Positions 7,708 to 16,765 of a DNA stretch of 64,000 nucleotides are shown here, piece by piece. Within the stretch, counting starts at the first letter, position 1. The number at the start of each line of letters is the position of its first letter. Location of the stretch: NCBI GenBank assembly GCA_017934525.1, contig JAGBJJ010000009.1:19743-83742 (forward strand), read 5' to 3'. This DNA is from Prevotella sp. Its GTDB lineage: Bacteria > Bacteroidota > Bacteroidia > Bacteroidales > Bacteroidaceae. The notes under the pieces are model-generated. The model did no database searches. It was given only the letters and a program-made list of their open reading frames with translations, and was not told the origin of the DNA. The translations under genes and the position numbers were made by a program.

Positions 7708-10248
7708 CTACAGCGTCAGCTCAGCCGACTGGAGCAGTGGCGCTGTGGCCCTCACCTTGATAGGAGCATGCGCTTCCTCTGCCAGTATGTAAGCCACGAG
7801 TCGGCCGCCATGCAGGCGCAGGCGGGAGGGCGCGCGATAGTGTGGAGCGCGGCGCACGGGCGGCACCTGCATGATGTTGCCGTTTTCCATTCCAAGCAGA
7901 CGGGCCGGCCCCTCCAGATGAAGTGCCACCTCGCAGTCGGCCAGGTATGCGGTGCGGCCGTCGCCGTCGACCGCCTCAATGGTGACGATGCTGACGCGTT
8001 CGCCGGCCTTCCGTTCGCCGACGGTTATGCGCAGCCCTTGAGGCTGGCGACAGGTGTATAGCTCATAAGAGGCGCCGTTGGCGGCTTGGCAGCGCAGCGT
8101 GCCTGGCTGGTAGTTCAGGTCCCAGTAGAGAATGGCCGTGGCCGAGTCGCGCTTCGCCTCGCCGCCGACGGGCATGCCGTTCAGCGTGAGGCTGGCCGAG
8201 GCGGCATTGGTGTAGCAAACCACGCGCACGCGCTGCCCCTCGTCGTAGCTCCACACGTCGGGAGCCCACGACGACACATAGTTACCGTCATTGGCCGACT
8301 GAAGCGCCAGAGGGTAAGCGCCAATGTAGCACACAGGCTCTTCGCTCCAAAGGGCGGCGCGATACCAGCCTATGGGCTTGCGCTCGCCCTTCAGGTCGAG
8401 CAGTCCGGCCGATGAGCCGCGTGCGGGCCATATGCCCGCCTCGCCCAGATAGTCGATGCCCGTCCATAGAAACTGCCCGAAGATGTGGTCGTTTTGTTCC
8501 ACAGCCTGCCATGCGGGCAGGTCATGACGGTTTTCAGAGCCGTAGATGACACGCTTGGGATACCTCGCGTGGTCTTCGTCGTAGCGGCTCTCAGTGTAGT
8601 TGTAGCCCACCACGTCGACAGCCTCGGGATAGGCCGTTGCGTTCGACATGACCACACCGGCCAGTGCACCCGTGACGGGGCGCGACGTGTCGATGCCCCT
8701 GACCACGGCTGCCAGCCGCTGCGCGATATGGCCGATGCGCTCAGCATGAGGCTGGCCGGGCTTGTAGCCGCCGTACATGGGCTGGGTGAAGCCGCCGGTG
8801 CCGCCGTCGAGCACGGGATGAGAGTAAGGGTCGTTGGGATAGTCCACCTCGTTGCCGATGCTCCACAGAAACACCGAGGGGTGGCAGCGGTCGCGCCGCA
8901 CCATGTCGGCCACGTCGTGCTCAATCCATTCCTCGAAGAAGGTGTAGGTGCCCTGATAGCCCGGTGCCCCCTGGTTCCATCCCTTCAGCCATTTGCGTTT
9001 GGGAAACTCCCATTCGTCGCTGGCCTCGTCCATGACGAGCAAGCCCAGCTCGTCGCAGAGGTCGTAGAGCTCAGGCATGTGTGGGTTGTGGCTCATGCGG
9101 ATGGCATTGGTGCCGATGCGCTTCAGCTCGGTGAGCCGCTGCCGCCAAACCTCGCGGGGCACGGCGGTGCCCAGTGCGCCGGCATCGTCGTGCAGGCAGA
9201 CGCCTTTCACCTTTATCCACTGGCCGTTGAGGGCAAAGCCACGGTCGGGCGAGAACTGCAGCGTGCGCAGACCGGCCTTCACGGTGGAGCTGTCGCACAC
9301 GGCGGCGGGCGTGGCATCGGTGCCGCCGTTGAGCAGTCTGGTGTGTAGGGTGTATAGATAGGGCTTGTCAAGCGACCAGCGCTGCGGGTTCTTCACACTG
9401 AGGCGCACCGTCTTCTTCTCTTGTGTGCTGATGGGCGTGCGTGCAGTGGCCACGATGCGCCCGTCGGCGTCGGCCAGTTCCACCACAGCGCTCAGCTGCA
9501 CCGGCGTCCTCGTGAGGCGTTCGTCGGTGGTCTCTACATCGACCTCAACGATGGCTTTGCCGCGCGAGATGCTTTGCAGCCGGTAGGCTGTGCCCCATTG
9601 CGCCAGATGTATTTGCGGCGACCGGATGAGCCACACGTGGCGGTTGATGCCCGAGCCGGTGTACCAGCGTGCGTCGGCCTCTTCCGAGTGGTCCACACGC
9701 ACGGCCACCATGTTCTGTCCGTCGGGGCGTAGGTGGGGCGTGATATCGCAGAGAAACGATGCAAATCCGCTTGGCCTGTGGCCGGCACGCTCGCCGTTGA
9801 CAAAGACCTCAGCATGGCTGTAGGCACCCTCGAAGTAGAGGAAGAACTTCTGCTTGGCCCCGCCCCCTTCAGGAAGGAGGGGAGAGCTTGATGCGATAGA
9901 GGCTCCACTCCCTTCGGAGGGGGGTATGTGGAGTAGTCTTCTATACCATCCTATGCCGCCGGGCAGATAGCCCTGACATGATGCCTTGTCGGGCGACATG
10001 GGCAGCTCGATGCCCCAGTCGTGGGGTAGCTGCACTTGTCGCCACCTGGTGTCGTCGTATGAGGGCTGCGCCATGTCGGGCGACTCGACGATGTTCCATG
10101 CCGAGTCGACGCGCAGAAAGCGCCAGCCGTCGTCGAGCAGTGTGGCTTCTCCGAATGATACCTGTGCCCGGCTGTTGGTGCAGAGCAGAGCGAAGAGAAA
10201 GAAGAAGGTAAGACGTAGTAGCATGATGTGCTTAGTTTTTTGTGCCAT
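7708..10248 (-). CDS. Secreted GH2 beta-galactosidase-like enzyme
   Basis: This enzyme hydrolyses terminal beta-galactosides or related beta-linked sugars. The domain order is GH2 sugar-binding jelly roll, immunoglobulin-like domain, TIM barrel and C-terminal accessory beta domains. The acid/base Glu is in LWSIGNEVDYP and the nucleophile Glu is in VIYGSENRHD. I start at the ATG at 10248 (MAQKTKHIMLLRL, then a signal peptide ending NSRAQ); an ATG at 10224 is also possible. The open frame runs to 10368 but would translate the palindrome cluster 10291-10347, so that extension is unlikely to be real. An in-frame insert (plus-strand 9868-9928) after GWYRRLLH is made of two short G/C-rich inverted repeats (see findings). 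The partner genes suggest pectin or galactan degradation. Confidence 0.9.
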   Translation of the reverse strand: MAQKTKHIMLLRLTFFFLFALLCTNSRAQVSFGEATLLDDGWRFLRVDSAWNIVESPDMAQPSYDDTRWRQVQLPHDWGIELPMSPDKASCQGYLPGGIGWYRRLLHIPPSEGSGASIASSSPLLPEGGGAKQKFFLYFEGAYSHAEVFVNGERAGHRPSGFASFLCDITPHLRPDGQNMVAVRVDHSEEADARWYTGSGINRHVWLIRSPQIHLAQWGTAYRLQSISRGKAIVEVDVETTDERLTRTPVQLSAVVELADADGRIVATARTPISTQEKKTVRLSVKNPQRWSLDKPYLYTLHTRLLNGGTDATPAAVCDSSTVKAGLRTLQFSPDRGFALNGQWIKVKGVCLHDDAGALGTAVPREVWRQRLTELKRIGTNAIRMSHNPHMPELYDLCDELGLLVMDEASDEWEFPKRKWLKGWNQGAPGYQGTYTFFEEWIEHDVADMVRRDRCHPSVFLWSIGNEVDYPNDPYSHPVLDGGTGGFTQPMYGGYKPGQPHAERIGHIAQRLAAVVRGIDTSRPVTGALAGVVMSNATAYPEAVDVVGYNYTESRYDEDHARYPKRVIYGSENRHDLPAWQAVEQNDHIFGQFLWTGIDYLGEAGIWPARGSSAGLLDLKGERKPIGWYRAALWSEEPVCYIGAYPLALQSANDGNYVSSWAPDVWSYDEGQRVRVVCYTNAASASLTLNGMPVGGEAKRDSATAILYWDLNYQPGTLRCQAANGASYELYTCRQPQGLRITVGERKAGERVSIVTIEAVDGDGRTAYLADCEVALHLEGPARLLGMENGNIMQVPPVRRAPHYRAPSRLRLHGGRLVAYILAEEAHAPIKVRATAPLLQSAELTL

Positions 10249-10290
10249 AAAAAGTCGTTGCTGCGGTGAAAGGGTGATACTATAGAGTGA

Positions 10291-10347
10291 AATTTTGGCC
10301 GGAATTCTTTTGATTTTGGCCGGAATTGCACGAATTCCGGCCAAAAT
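10291..10347. repeat. Cluster of three GGCC-centred palindromic sites at 21-bp spacing
   Basis: Three copies of ATTTTGGCCGGAATT-like sequence, the third inverted, have their GGCC centres at 10297, 10318 and 10339, exactly 21 bp apart. The cluster lies about 43 bp upstream of the GH2 start, between two minus-strand genes. A second cluster with the same copy number, orientation and spacing is at 32475-32534. This suggests binding sites for a dimeric protein on one face of the helix, or a dispersed repeat. Confidence 0.8.
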
Positions 10348-10455
10348 ATCGCTTAGGTGAGTCTTCACTGCGGGCGGAAAATCATTCCGTTGGCGTAGAA
10401 CTGACGGGCAGAAGAGGGCAGAAGCTGCGCCCGCAGGCAGATGGCGCGAGGGTCT

Positions 10456-11196
10456 TCAGTCGAGGAAGCCCTGTCGTCTGAGCGTGTCGAGCAGTGTGGC
10501 CGACATGGCCTCGTTGTCCTTTCGGGTATAGCGAATGTCGGTAAACACCTGGGCGAGCGTCTCTTTCTGGTTGAGCGTCACAAAGTGGCGGTTCTCTTCC
10601 AGTTGCTCCTTATATTTATAATAGGTGTCGATATCGGCAGGGGTGTAGTCGTGGTAGGTCTCCTGATGCACGAAGCTCTCCGTAGGCAGACGGTCGCTGA
10701 GCGGCGGCTCTTCAGCCGGCCAGCCCACGGTAAGGGTGGCCACGGGCATGACGAGGCGCGGCAGGCGCAGCACGTCGATGATGAGTTGCGGCATGTAGAC
10801 GGTGGTGCCCAGATAGCAGTAGCCCAGCCCCTCTTCGTCCATGAGGTTGCAGAGCGTCTGCGTGTAGAGCAGGGCGTCGATGCTGGCGTTGATAAACGAG
10901 AGGAAGTTATCGTAGCCAGGCTCGGCCTTGCGGCAGCGTGCCCACTGTGTGGTGCGATTGAAGTCGGCGCAGACGGTGAGCACCACGGGGGCTTCAGTGA
11001 TCATGGGCTGATGGAAGTGTGCCGGAGCGAGCCGCTGCTTCATGTCGTCAGCCCGTGTGACGACGACGCTGTAAAGCTGCAGGTTGCCCATGGTTTGCGT
11101 GCGGGCCGCCTCGGTGAGGAGGCGGCCCAGCAGCTTGTCGTCGACGTCGCGGTCGGCATATTTCCTGACGGTGCGTCGGGTGAGAAGACTATTCAT
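10456..11196 (-). CDS. NfsA-type FMN-dependent nitroreductase family protein
   Basis: This 246-residue flavoenzyme-like protein starts with the family hallmark LLTRRTVRKYADRDVDDKLL (FMN phosphate-binding Arg/Ser region), followed by AARTQTMGNLQLYSVVV. It contains the second-half block GLGYCYLGTTVYMPQLII and TLTVGWPAEEPPLSDRLP, typical of the NfsA/FRP branch that uses NAD(P)H to reduce nitro compounds or quinones. There is no signal peptide, so it is cytosolic. It lies 38 nt after the start-side of a minus-strand metalloprotease gene's 3' end and may share its transcript. The physiological substrate cannot be told from sequence. Confidence 0.88.
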   Translation of the reverse strand: MNSLLTRRTVRKYADRDVDDKLLGRLLTEAARTQTMGNLQLYSVVVTRADDMKQRLAPAHFHQPMITEAPVVLTVCADFNRTTQWARCRKAEPGYDNFLSFINASIDALLYTQTLCNLMDEEGLGYCYLGTTVYMPQLIIDVLRLPRLVMPVATLTVGWPAEEPPLSDRLPTESFVHQETYHDYTPADIDTYYKYKEQLEENRHFVTLNQKETLAQVFTDIRYTRKDNEAMSATLLDTLRRQGFLD

Positions 11197-11234
11197 ATTT
11201 CTTAGTTATGAGTTTATATCAGGGAGCGTTCTTC

Positions 11235-13355
11235 TTATTTGAAGAACTTCTTCCCGCCAACGATGTAAAGACCGCGACTGGGCTGGCCGTTCACCTTGCG
11301 ACCCATCAGGTCGTAGACGGCGGAAGCCTCGCGGGCGTCGCGGCTGTCGATGGCCTTGATGCCCACGGTGGGATCGGTCTCGTCGACAGTGACGAGCACC
11401 TCGTCGAGCAGGAAGCGCTTGGCAGGCATGAAGGTCAGCTTGGTGGTGCCAGTGCCCTTGATGGTAGCCTTGAAATCAGTCCATTCAAACGACTTCATCT
11501 CAAATACCGACGGCTCGATGACGGCACCGTTGCTGGCGCTGATGGTCAGGGCCGTGCCGTCCTGATTCCATGATGTAGCCTTGAAGGTGATGACGGCCTG
11601 CCCGTCGGTCAGCTGTATGGTGGGCGTGGTGACGGTGCCTGCCGTGCTGCTGTTGCCGAAGCGTGCGCACTGGTATCCGCCGAAGGCCTTAGTCTGGGTG
11701 AGATCCCATCCCTCATTGTCGGGGGTGAACACCGACGAGGCAATGCTTGTGCTCCACACGCCGTCGTTGCCGCCCGTGCCGTTGCATTTGTTGAACGACT
11801 CATAGAACAGGGTGCCTTCGTGCTGCTCTTCCTCCTTGGCCTTGCCGCGGAAGTAGAACGACATGGTGCCGTCGTCGTTGCGCGTAATCTGCAGCAGTGC
11901 CTTGTCCATCCTCTTGGTGCCGTCGGTGTTGGCATTATAGAGAGTGGCTGCGGGCGACGAGGTGGCCGTCAGCGAGTCGCGTTTGTTGTAGGGGTAGGTG
12001 TCGCCGCTGCTGCCGTATTTCGACTTTTGGTTGTTGGCGTGGAAGATGGTGCAGCGCTGATGGTCGTTGGCAGGCACGCCCCACGACAGTGCGGTGTATT
12101 TCGACACGTTGGTGTTGACGATGTTGTTGGCCCAGATGTCGTAGTCGAAGTCTACATGCAGCACCAGCAGTCCCTGTCCGGGCAGGTAGGCATCCCATCC
12201 CGTCTTCTGTCGGTTTTCCACCAGATAGTATTCGTTGGCATAATTGTCGTTACGCAGCATATATACCTCGGGTGCCTCGCTAATAGCCTTCATGTTGTCA
12301 ATCTGCTGGCTCTCCACGAGTTCTATGGGCTCCACCCATCCGCTGGTGTACTTCTCGAAGCTGGTGTAGTTAGCCGGGCAGAAACCATTGTCGTTGTATG
12401 CGCCGTAGTCCATGAGCGACCAGGCGCCCATGCCGAAGTTGCCGCCATACTGCGTGTCGTACATATCGGGCAGCCCCAGGCAGTGGGAGAACTCGTGGCA
12501 GATGGTGCCAATGCCAGCTATAGAGTTGGCCGTGCGCTCGTTGGTGCAGGCATAGGTGTCGATAGTGACGTCGTCGAGGTGCAGCGTCTTGCCGTAGTCG
12601 CTCTCGCTGAGCTCCCACTCGTGGGGCCATACCGTTGAAGATGCACCGCCGTCGGCCTCGCCTTGTCCGGCATAGATGACGAGCACCTGGTCAACGCGTC
12701 CGTCGCCGTCCCAGTCGTAGTTGGTGAAGTCTACGTCATCGTCGGCAGCATTACAGGCGGCTGCTACCATCTCGCCGGGGCGCAAGTCGTTGCCCTGGCT
12801 GTCGTTCTGTCCGTAGTAAGAGTAGTTGCGGGGCAGTTGATAGGGTCCCACCACGTCGAAGGTGAGCTCAAACTGACCGTAAGACTGGGCTTTGAAGTAG
12901 TCGTAGACCGATCCCACGAAGCCTTCTTCGGAGGTGTAGCCCTCTTCGTTGCAGATGCGCTCATAGAGTGCTTTGTCGTGTTCCTCTTTGAACTTCATGT
13001 TGGCGAAGTTGACCAGTATGACCAGGCCCTTCTTCTTGCCGGTGTAGTGGGTGAAGTCGCCGATGCCCTTCTTGGGCAGGCGGGCAGCGCGGCGGGCTTC
13101 TGCCTTGGCACGCCGTGCCATGGCTTTGGCTTGCATGCTCTCTGCATCGGCCTTGATGAGATGGTCGTTTTCTTCTGCATACAGGGTGCCGTCGGCGGCC
13201 TCCCAGAAATGCACGTGTTCATCGCCTTTGAGCTGCACACGGACCTCTGTGCCGTCGGCAAGTTTGCGAGTAGTCCACAGTCCCTTCTTTGCAGGGATAG
13301 CTGATGCTCCAAGAGTGACAAGGAGCAACGATAAGGTAAAGAATAATTTCTTCAT
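11235..13355 (-). CDS. Secreted M6-type (immune inhibitor A-like) metalloprotease with C-terminal sorting-like tail
   Basis: This 706-residue zinc protease has a signal peptide (KLFFTLSLLLVTLGASA), an Arg/Ala/Lys-rich propeptide region (about residues 75-105) and the catalytic domain with the zinc motif CHEFSHCLGLPDMYD near residue 287. MGAWSLMDYG follows, as in M6 enzymes. A Ca-binding-like DWDGDGRVDQV stretch precedes the active site. The later part is a beta-sandwich module. The last residues (VYDLMGRKV, then GLYIVGGKKFFK) match the tail found on many Prevotella secreted proteins and on two others in this window. It probably degrades extracellular proteins. The start is supported by a -7 box 29 nt upstream. 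Confidence 0.9.
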   Translation of the reverse strand: MKKLFFTLSLLLVTLGASAIPAKKGLWTTRKLADGTEVRVQLKGDEHVHFWEAADGTLYAEENDHLIKADAESMQAKAMARRAKAEARRAARLPKKGIGDFTHYTGKKKGLVILVNFANMKFKEEHDKALYERICNEEGYTSEEGFVGSVYDYFKAQSYGQFELTFDVVGPYQLPRNYSYYGQNDSQGNDLRPGEMVAAACNAADDDVDFTNYDWDGDGRVDQVLVIYAGQGEADGGASSTVWPHEWELSESDYGKTLHLDDVTIDTYACTNERTANSIAGIGTICHEFSHCLGLPDMYDTQYGGNFGMGAWSLMDYGAYNDNGFCPANYTSFEKYTSGWVEPIELVESQQIDNMKAISEAPEVYMLRNDNYANEYYLVENRQKTGWDAYLPGQGLLVLHVDFDYDIWANNIVNTNVSKYTALSWGVPANDHQRCTIFHANNQKSKYGSSGDTYPYNKRDSLTATSSPAATLYNANTDGTKRMDKALLQITRNDDGTMSFYFRGKAKEEEQHEGTLFYESFNKCNGTGGNDGVWSTSIASSVFTPDNEGWDLTQTKAFGGYQCARFGNSSTAGTVTTPTIQLTDGQAVITFKATSWNQDGTALTISASNGAVIEPSVFEMKSFEWTDFKATIKGTGTTKLTFMPAKRFLLDEVLVTVDETDPTVGIKAIDSRDAREASAVYDLMGRKVNGQPSRGLYIVGGKKFFK

Positions 13356-13383
13356 ATTTCTTCGATTTCTATAAATTTGGATG

Positions 13384-13391
13384 CAAAGTTA
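13384..13391 (-). promoter_or_regulatory. -7 box of the metalloprotease promoter
   Basis: Read on the minus strand this is TAACTTTG followed by CATCC, a match to TAnnTTTG. It is the minus half of a divergent promoter pair with the plus box at 13455-13462. No clean -33 TTTG is visible. Confidence 0.65.
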
Positions 13392-13431
13392 CGAAAAAAA
13401 AAGCAAACCATTGCTTTTTGGCTATAGTTTT

Positions 13432-13462
13432 TTTGAAATGTGGTTGATTTTCATTATCTTTG
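13432..13462 (+). promoter_or_regulatory. Bacteroidales-type promoter for the ribonucleotide reductase tail gene
   Basis: TTTG (13432-13435), 19 nt, then TATCTTTG (13455-13462) followed by CACC matches the -33/-7 consensus including spacing. The ATG is 28 nt after the -7 box. Confidence 0.75.
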
Positions 13463-13490
13463 CACCTGAATTTAAATTACGTTTATATCT

Positions 13491-14177
13491 ATGGAACTAC
13501 ATTCTGTAAACACCATCGGGCAGGCCCTGCAGGCTGTGATGTCGGCATGCGGCGGCGAGCAGCAGGTGGTGAAGCGGCTTGCAGAGGCCGAGCGTCAGGT
13601 GGCCGAAGGAGTGGGCGAGGCCCAGATAACGCGGCTGCTGGCACGGCTGCGCGCCATGGTGCCGGCGGAGCAGATGCTGCCCGGCGTGGCTCAGGTGGTA
13701 GAGGTAAGGCCTCAGGTGCTCGAGTGCGATGTGGTGCGCTTTCAGAACAACAAGGAGAAGTGGGTGGCCCTGGTGGGCCTGCTCGACGGCTATCCTTATG
13801 AGATATTCACCGGTCTGCAAGACGACGATGAGGGCATCATGATACCTAAGTCGGTGTCGAAGGGCCGCATTGTAAAGCAGGTTAACGGCGACGGCACCAA
13901 ACGCTACGACTTCCAGTTTGAGAACACACGAGGCTATAAGATTACCGTCGAGGGCCTCTCAGAGAAGTTCAATCCCGAGTATTGGAACTATGCCAAGCTC
14001 ATCTCCGGTGTGCTGCGCTACCGCATGCCTATCGAGAATGTCATCAAGCTGGTAGGCTCGCTGCAGTTGCGCGACGAGAGTATCAATACGTGGAAGAACG
14101 GCGTGGAGCGCGCGCTGAAGAAATACCTGCCGGGCAGTAATGACTCCGACGAAACGCCCTCGGCCGATGAACAGTAG
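13491..14177 (+). CDS. Free-standing C-terminal module of class II (B12-dependent) ribonucleotide reductase
   Basis: This 228-residue protein resembles, from about residue 72 on, the region near the C-terminus of Bacteroidales adenosylcobalamin-dependent ribonucleotide reductase: VVRFQNNKEKWVALVGLLDG, PYEIFTGLQDDDEGIMIPKS, SEKFNPEYWNYAKLISGVLR and SINTWKNGVERALKKY. The N-terminal 65 residues are an unrelated helical segment. No catalytic barrel and no C-terminal redox CxxC are present, so it cannot be a reductase by itself. It may bind or regulate the enzyme, or be a paralogue reused for another job. It has its own promoter and overlaps folB by 11 nt. The assignment rests on remembered family sequence. 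Confidence 0.65.
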   Translation: MELHSVNTIGQALQAVMSACGGEQQVVKRLAEAERQVAEGVGEAQITRLLARLRAMVPAEQMLPGVAQVVEVRPQVLECDVVRFQNNKEKWVALVGLLDGYPYEIFTGLQDDDEGIMIPKSVSKGRIVKQVNGDGTKRYDFQFENTRGYKITVEGLSEKFNPEYWNYAKLISGVLRYRMPIENVIKLVGSLQLRDESINTWKNGVERALKKYLPGSNDSDETPSADEQ

Positions 14178-14541
14178 CATCTTCATCAACAGGGCGCGTT
14201 TCTATGCCTTCCATGGCGTCATGCCGCAGGAGAGTCGCGTAGGAGCCGACTACGAGGTGACGCTGGAGGTGGGCTACGACTTCAGCGAGGCGATGGCTAC
14301 CGACGAGGTGGACTGCACCATCAGCTATGCCGACCTCTATGCAGTGCTGGAGCGCCAGATGGCCGTGCCGTCGCGTCTGCTGGAGCATGTGGCCGGGCGC
14401 ATCGTGAAAGCAATTGTAGATGACTATCCGCAGGTGGAGTGGGTCGACCTCTCGGTAGTGAAGGTCAATCCCCCCATGGGAGCACATTGCGATGGTGCCG
14501 GCGTGCATCTTCACTTAATAAATGATAAAACTGAGAAGTGA
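14167..14541 (+). CDS. folB: Dihydroneopterin aldolase
   Basis: This 124-residue enzyme of folate synthesis cleaves dihydroneopterin to hydroxymethyl-dihydropterin and glycolaldehyde. The typical start IFINRARFYAFHGVMPQE, the conserved VDCTISYADLY and the end VVKVNPPMGAHCDGAGVHL are all visible, and the length is normal for a T-fold aldolase. I choose the ATG at 14167, because the open frame before it (from 14140) lies inside the upstream gene and adds only a polar tail. The 11 nt overlap with the upstream gene suggests coupled translation. Confidence 0.95.
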   Translation: MNSSIFINRARFYAFHGVMPQESRVGADYEVTLEVGYDFSEAMATDEVDCTISYADLYAVLERQMAVPSRLLEHVAGRIVKAIVDDYPQVEWVDLSVVKVNPPMGAHCDGAGVHLHLINDKTEK

Positions 14542-14567
14542 AGTACCATTATCTCGCTAATAATTCG

Positions 14568-14575
14568 TAATTTTG
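14568..14575 (+). promoter_or_regulatory. -7 box of the amidase promoter
   Basis: TAATTTTG followed by CACC lies 20 nt before the amidase ATG. No clear -33 element is seen at the expected distance. Confidence 0.65.
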
Positions 14576-14595
14576 CACCGCACAATTCGAATGGT

Positions 14596-15834
14596 ATGTT
14601 AAAAAGACTTTTCCTTATATGTCTCTTCATCGTTGGCGTGGTGGCTTCGGCAGCTGCCGACAAGCGCAAGTTCGTGCTCGTCATTGATGCGGGGCATGGC
14701 GGTCATGACGCCGGTGCCGTGGGGGCGGTGTCGAAAGAGAAAAACCTGACGCTCAAGTATGCCCTGGCTTTCGGACAGATGGTGGAACGCAACTGCCCCG
14801 ACGTGAGCGTCGTATACACTCGCAAGACCGACCGCTTCCTGGAGCTGTGGCAGCGGGCTGAGATAGCCAACAAGCATAAGGCCGACCTCTTTATTTCAAT
14901 ACATATCAACTCGCTGCCGAAAGGCAGGGTGGCCAGAGGCTTCCAGACCTACACCCTTGGGCGCAGCCGCACCACGGGCTCGGGCAAGGGATACATTGAG
15001 AATCTGCAGGTGGCAAAGCGCGAGAATGCGGTCATCCTGCTGGAGAAGGACTACAAGCAGCGCTATCAGGGATACGATCCTAACTCGCCTGAAAGCGATA
15101 TCATGTTCGAGTTTATTCAAGACGACAACATGGAGCGCAGCGTGGAGCTGGCCAAGCTCATGCAGCGCAATGTGTGTGCTGCCACTGGGCGCAGGGACAT
15201 GGGCGCGCATCAAGACAATCTGGCTGTGCTCCGGCTGACGTCGATGCCCGGCTGCCTGATTGAGCTGGGATTCATCTCCACGAAAGACGAGGAGGCTTTC
15301 ATGAACTCTAAGGAGGCCACCGGCAAGTATGCCCGAGGCATATTCAACGCCTTTGTGGCTTACAAGAAAGCCCGTGGTTGGGCCGGCGTGTCAAAGGTTG
15401 ACGATGCGCCCCAGAACAAGCCGGTGCAACAGTCGCCGAAGCCGGAGGCGCAGCCTGTGCAACCGGAGAAAAACAAACAGCCTCAGACGGCTGACAGTGC
15501 TGCGAAGAGCAGCCTGCCTGCCATCGCGCCGCTCATACAGGCCCAGGCGGAGCCCTCAGGGCTACCTGTGTTTAAGGTGCAGATAATGGCAAGCGACCGG
15601 CAGATTCGGGAAGGAAACAAACTGCTGAAGGGACTCACTGGCGTTGACTGCTACAGAGAGCACGGCATGTGGAAGTACACCGTAGGCGCATCGACCGATT
15701 ACAACGAAATCTACCGCCTGCGCAAAGAAGTGATACAGAAGTTCCCGCAGGCCTTCATCATAGCCTTTAAAAACGGCGAGAGGGTCGATGTGCAGGCTGC
15801 CATACAGGAGTTTAAGAAAAACAAACGAAATTAG
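14596..15834 (+). CDS. N-acetylmuramoyl-L-alanine amidase with SPOR-like C-terminus
   Basis: This 412-residue periplasmic amidase cuts the lactyl-peptide bond of peptidoglycan. After a signal peptide (residues 1-21) comes an Amidase_3 domain. Zinc ligands are His in VIDAGHGGHDAGAVG, Glu in ELWQRAEIANKHKADL and His in LFISIHINSLPKG; the catalytic Glu is in CLIELGFIS. A Pro/Gln/Lys-rich linker (about residues 265-320) leads to a C-terminal domain starting FKVQIMASDRQIREG, which fits a SPOR-like domain that binds septal glycan. Its likely role is daughter-cell separation or wall turnover. The MCE gene follows after 28 nt. Confidence 0.93.
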   Translation: MLKRLFLICLFIVGVVASAAADKRKFVLVIDAGHGGHDAGAVGAVSKEKNLTLKYALAFGQMVERNCPDVSVVYTRKTDRFLELWQRAEIANKHKADLFISIHINSLPKGRVARGFQTYTLGRSRTTGSGKGYIENLQVAKRENAVILLEKDYKQRYQGYDPNSPESDIMFEFIQDDNMERSVELAKLMQRNVCAATGRRDMGAHQDNLAVLRLTSMPGCLIELGFISTKDEEAFMNSKEATGKYARGIFNAFVAYKKARGWAGVSKVDDAPQNKPVQQSPKPEAQPVQPEKNKQPQTADSAAKSSLPAIAPLIQAQAEPSGLPVFKVQIMASDRQIREGNKLLKGLTGVDCYREHGMWKYTVGASTDYNEIYRLRKEVIQKFPQAFIIAFKNGERVDVQAAIQEFKKNKRN

Positions 15835-15862
15835 ACACATTATATAATATATATCAAAATAT

Positions 15863-16765
15863 ATGAAATTCTTCACCAGTGAGGTCAAGATTGGCCTCGT
15901 AGCTATAGCCGGAGTCGTCATCCTGTTCTTCGGACTGTCGTTTCTGAAAGGTCTTACCATGTTCTCATCCGGCAACAACTATTTTGCACGGTTTGAGAAT
16001 ATCAGCGGGGTGAGCGCTTCAAGTCCTGTCTATGCCAACGGCTTCAGAGTGGGCGTGGTGGAGCGCATTGACTACGACTACTCGCGGCCCGACAACATCG
16101 TGGCCATGCTGGGGCTCGACCGACAAATGCGGCTGCCTAAGGGCACCACGGTGGAGATAACCAGCGACCTCCTTGGCAACGTGCAGCTACAGCTCAAGAT
16201 GGGCAACGACATGTCCAGTCTGCTCAGCGTGGGCGACACCATCAGTGGTGCCGTGCAGCAGAGCATCATGAGCAAAGCTGGCGACATGGTGCCGCAGGTG
16301 GAGCAGATGCTGCCCAAGCTCGACTCTATTCTGGCTTCTCTCAATGCCCTGCTGGCCGACCCTGCCCTCAGCAGCTCGCTGCACAACGTAGAACGCGTGA
16401 CGGCCAGTCTCACCTCTACCACACAACAGCTGGGACAGCTCTCTGCCCAGCTGAACCGGCAGGTGCCGCAGATGATGAGCAAGGCCGACGGCGTGCTGGC
16501 CAACACAGAGGGACTCACCCGGAAACTGGGCGACATTGACTTCCAACAGACTATGCAGAGGGTAGACGCCACGCTGGGTAATCTGCAGCAGACAACGGCT
16601 TCGCTCAACAACAACGAAGGCACCCTGGGCCTCATGCTGCGCGATCCGCAGCTCTACAACAGCCTGAATGCAACCGTCAGGAGTGCCGACTCGCTGCTAA
16701 ATGACATCAAACAGCATCCCAAGCGCTATATCAATGTGTCGGTATTCGGCAGAAAAGAGAAGTAA
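15863..16765 (+). CDS. MlaD/MCE family lipid-transport protein
   Basis: This 300-residue protein has one N-terminal transmembrane anchor (IGLVAIAGVVILFFGLSFL, about residues 9-28), then an MCE domain (about 38-118; YFARFENISGVSASSPVYAN, then GFRVGVVERI) and a long helical C-terminal part with repeated Ser/Leu/Gln heptads. This is the MlaD-like subunit of lipid shuttles between inner and outer membrane. The ATPase (MlaF) and permease (MlaE) genes are not adjacent here. It follows the amidase closely and is probably cotranscribed with it. Confidence 0.93.
   Translation: MKFFTSEVKIGLVAIAGVVILFFGLSFLKGLTMFSSGNNYFARFENISGVSASSPVYANGFRVGVVERIDYDYSRPDNIVAMLGLDRQMRLPKGTTVEITSDLLGNVQLQLKMGNDMSSLLSVGDTISGAVQQSIMSKAGDMVPQVEQMLPKLDSILASLNALLADPALSSSLHNVERVTASLTSTTQQLGQLSAQLNRQVPQMMSKADGVLANTEGLTRKLGDIDFQQTMQRVDATLGNLQQTTASLNNNEGTLGLMLRDPQLYNSLNATVRSADSLLNDIKQHPKRYINVSVFGRKEK

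Noticed and set aside
7618-8061. 147-codon plus-strand frame starting in the hairpin
   Set aside because: Its beginning is the translated inverted repeat and the rest is antisense to the GH2 gene.
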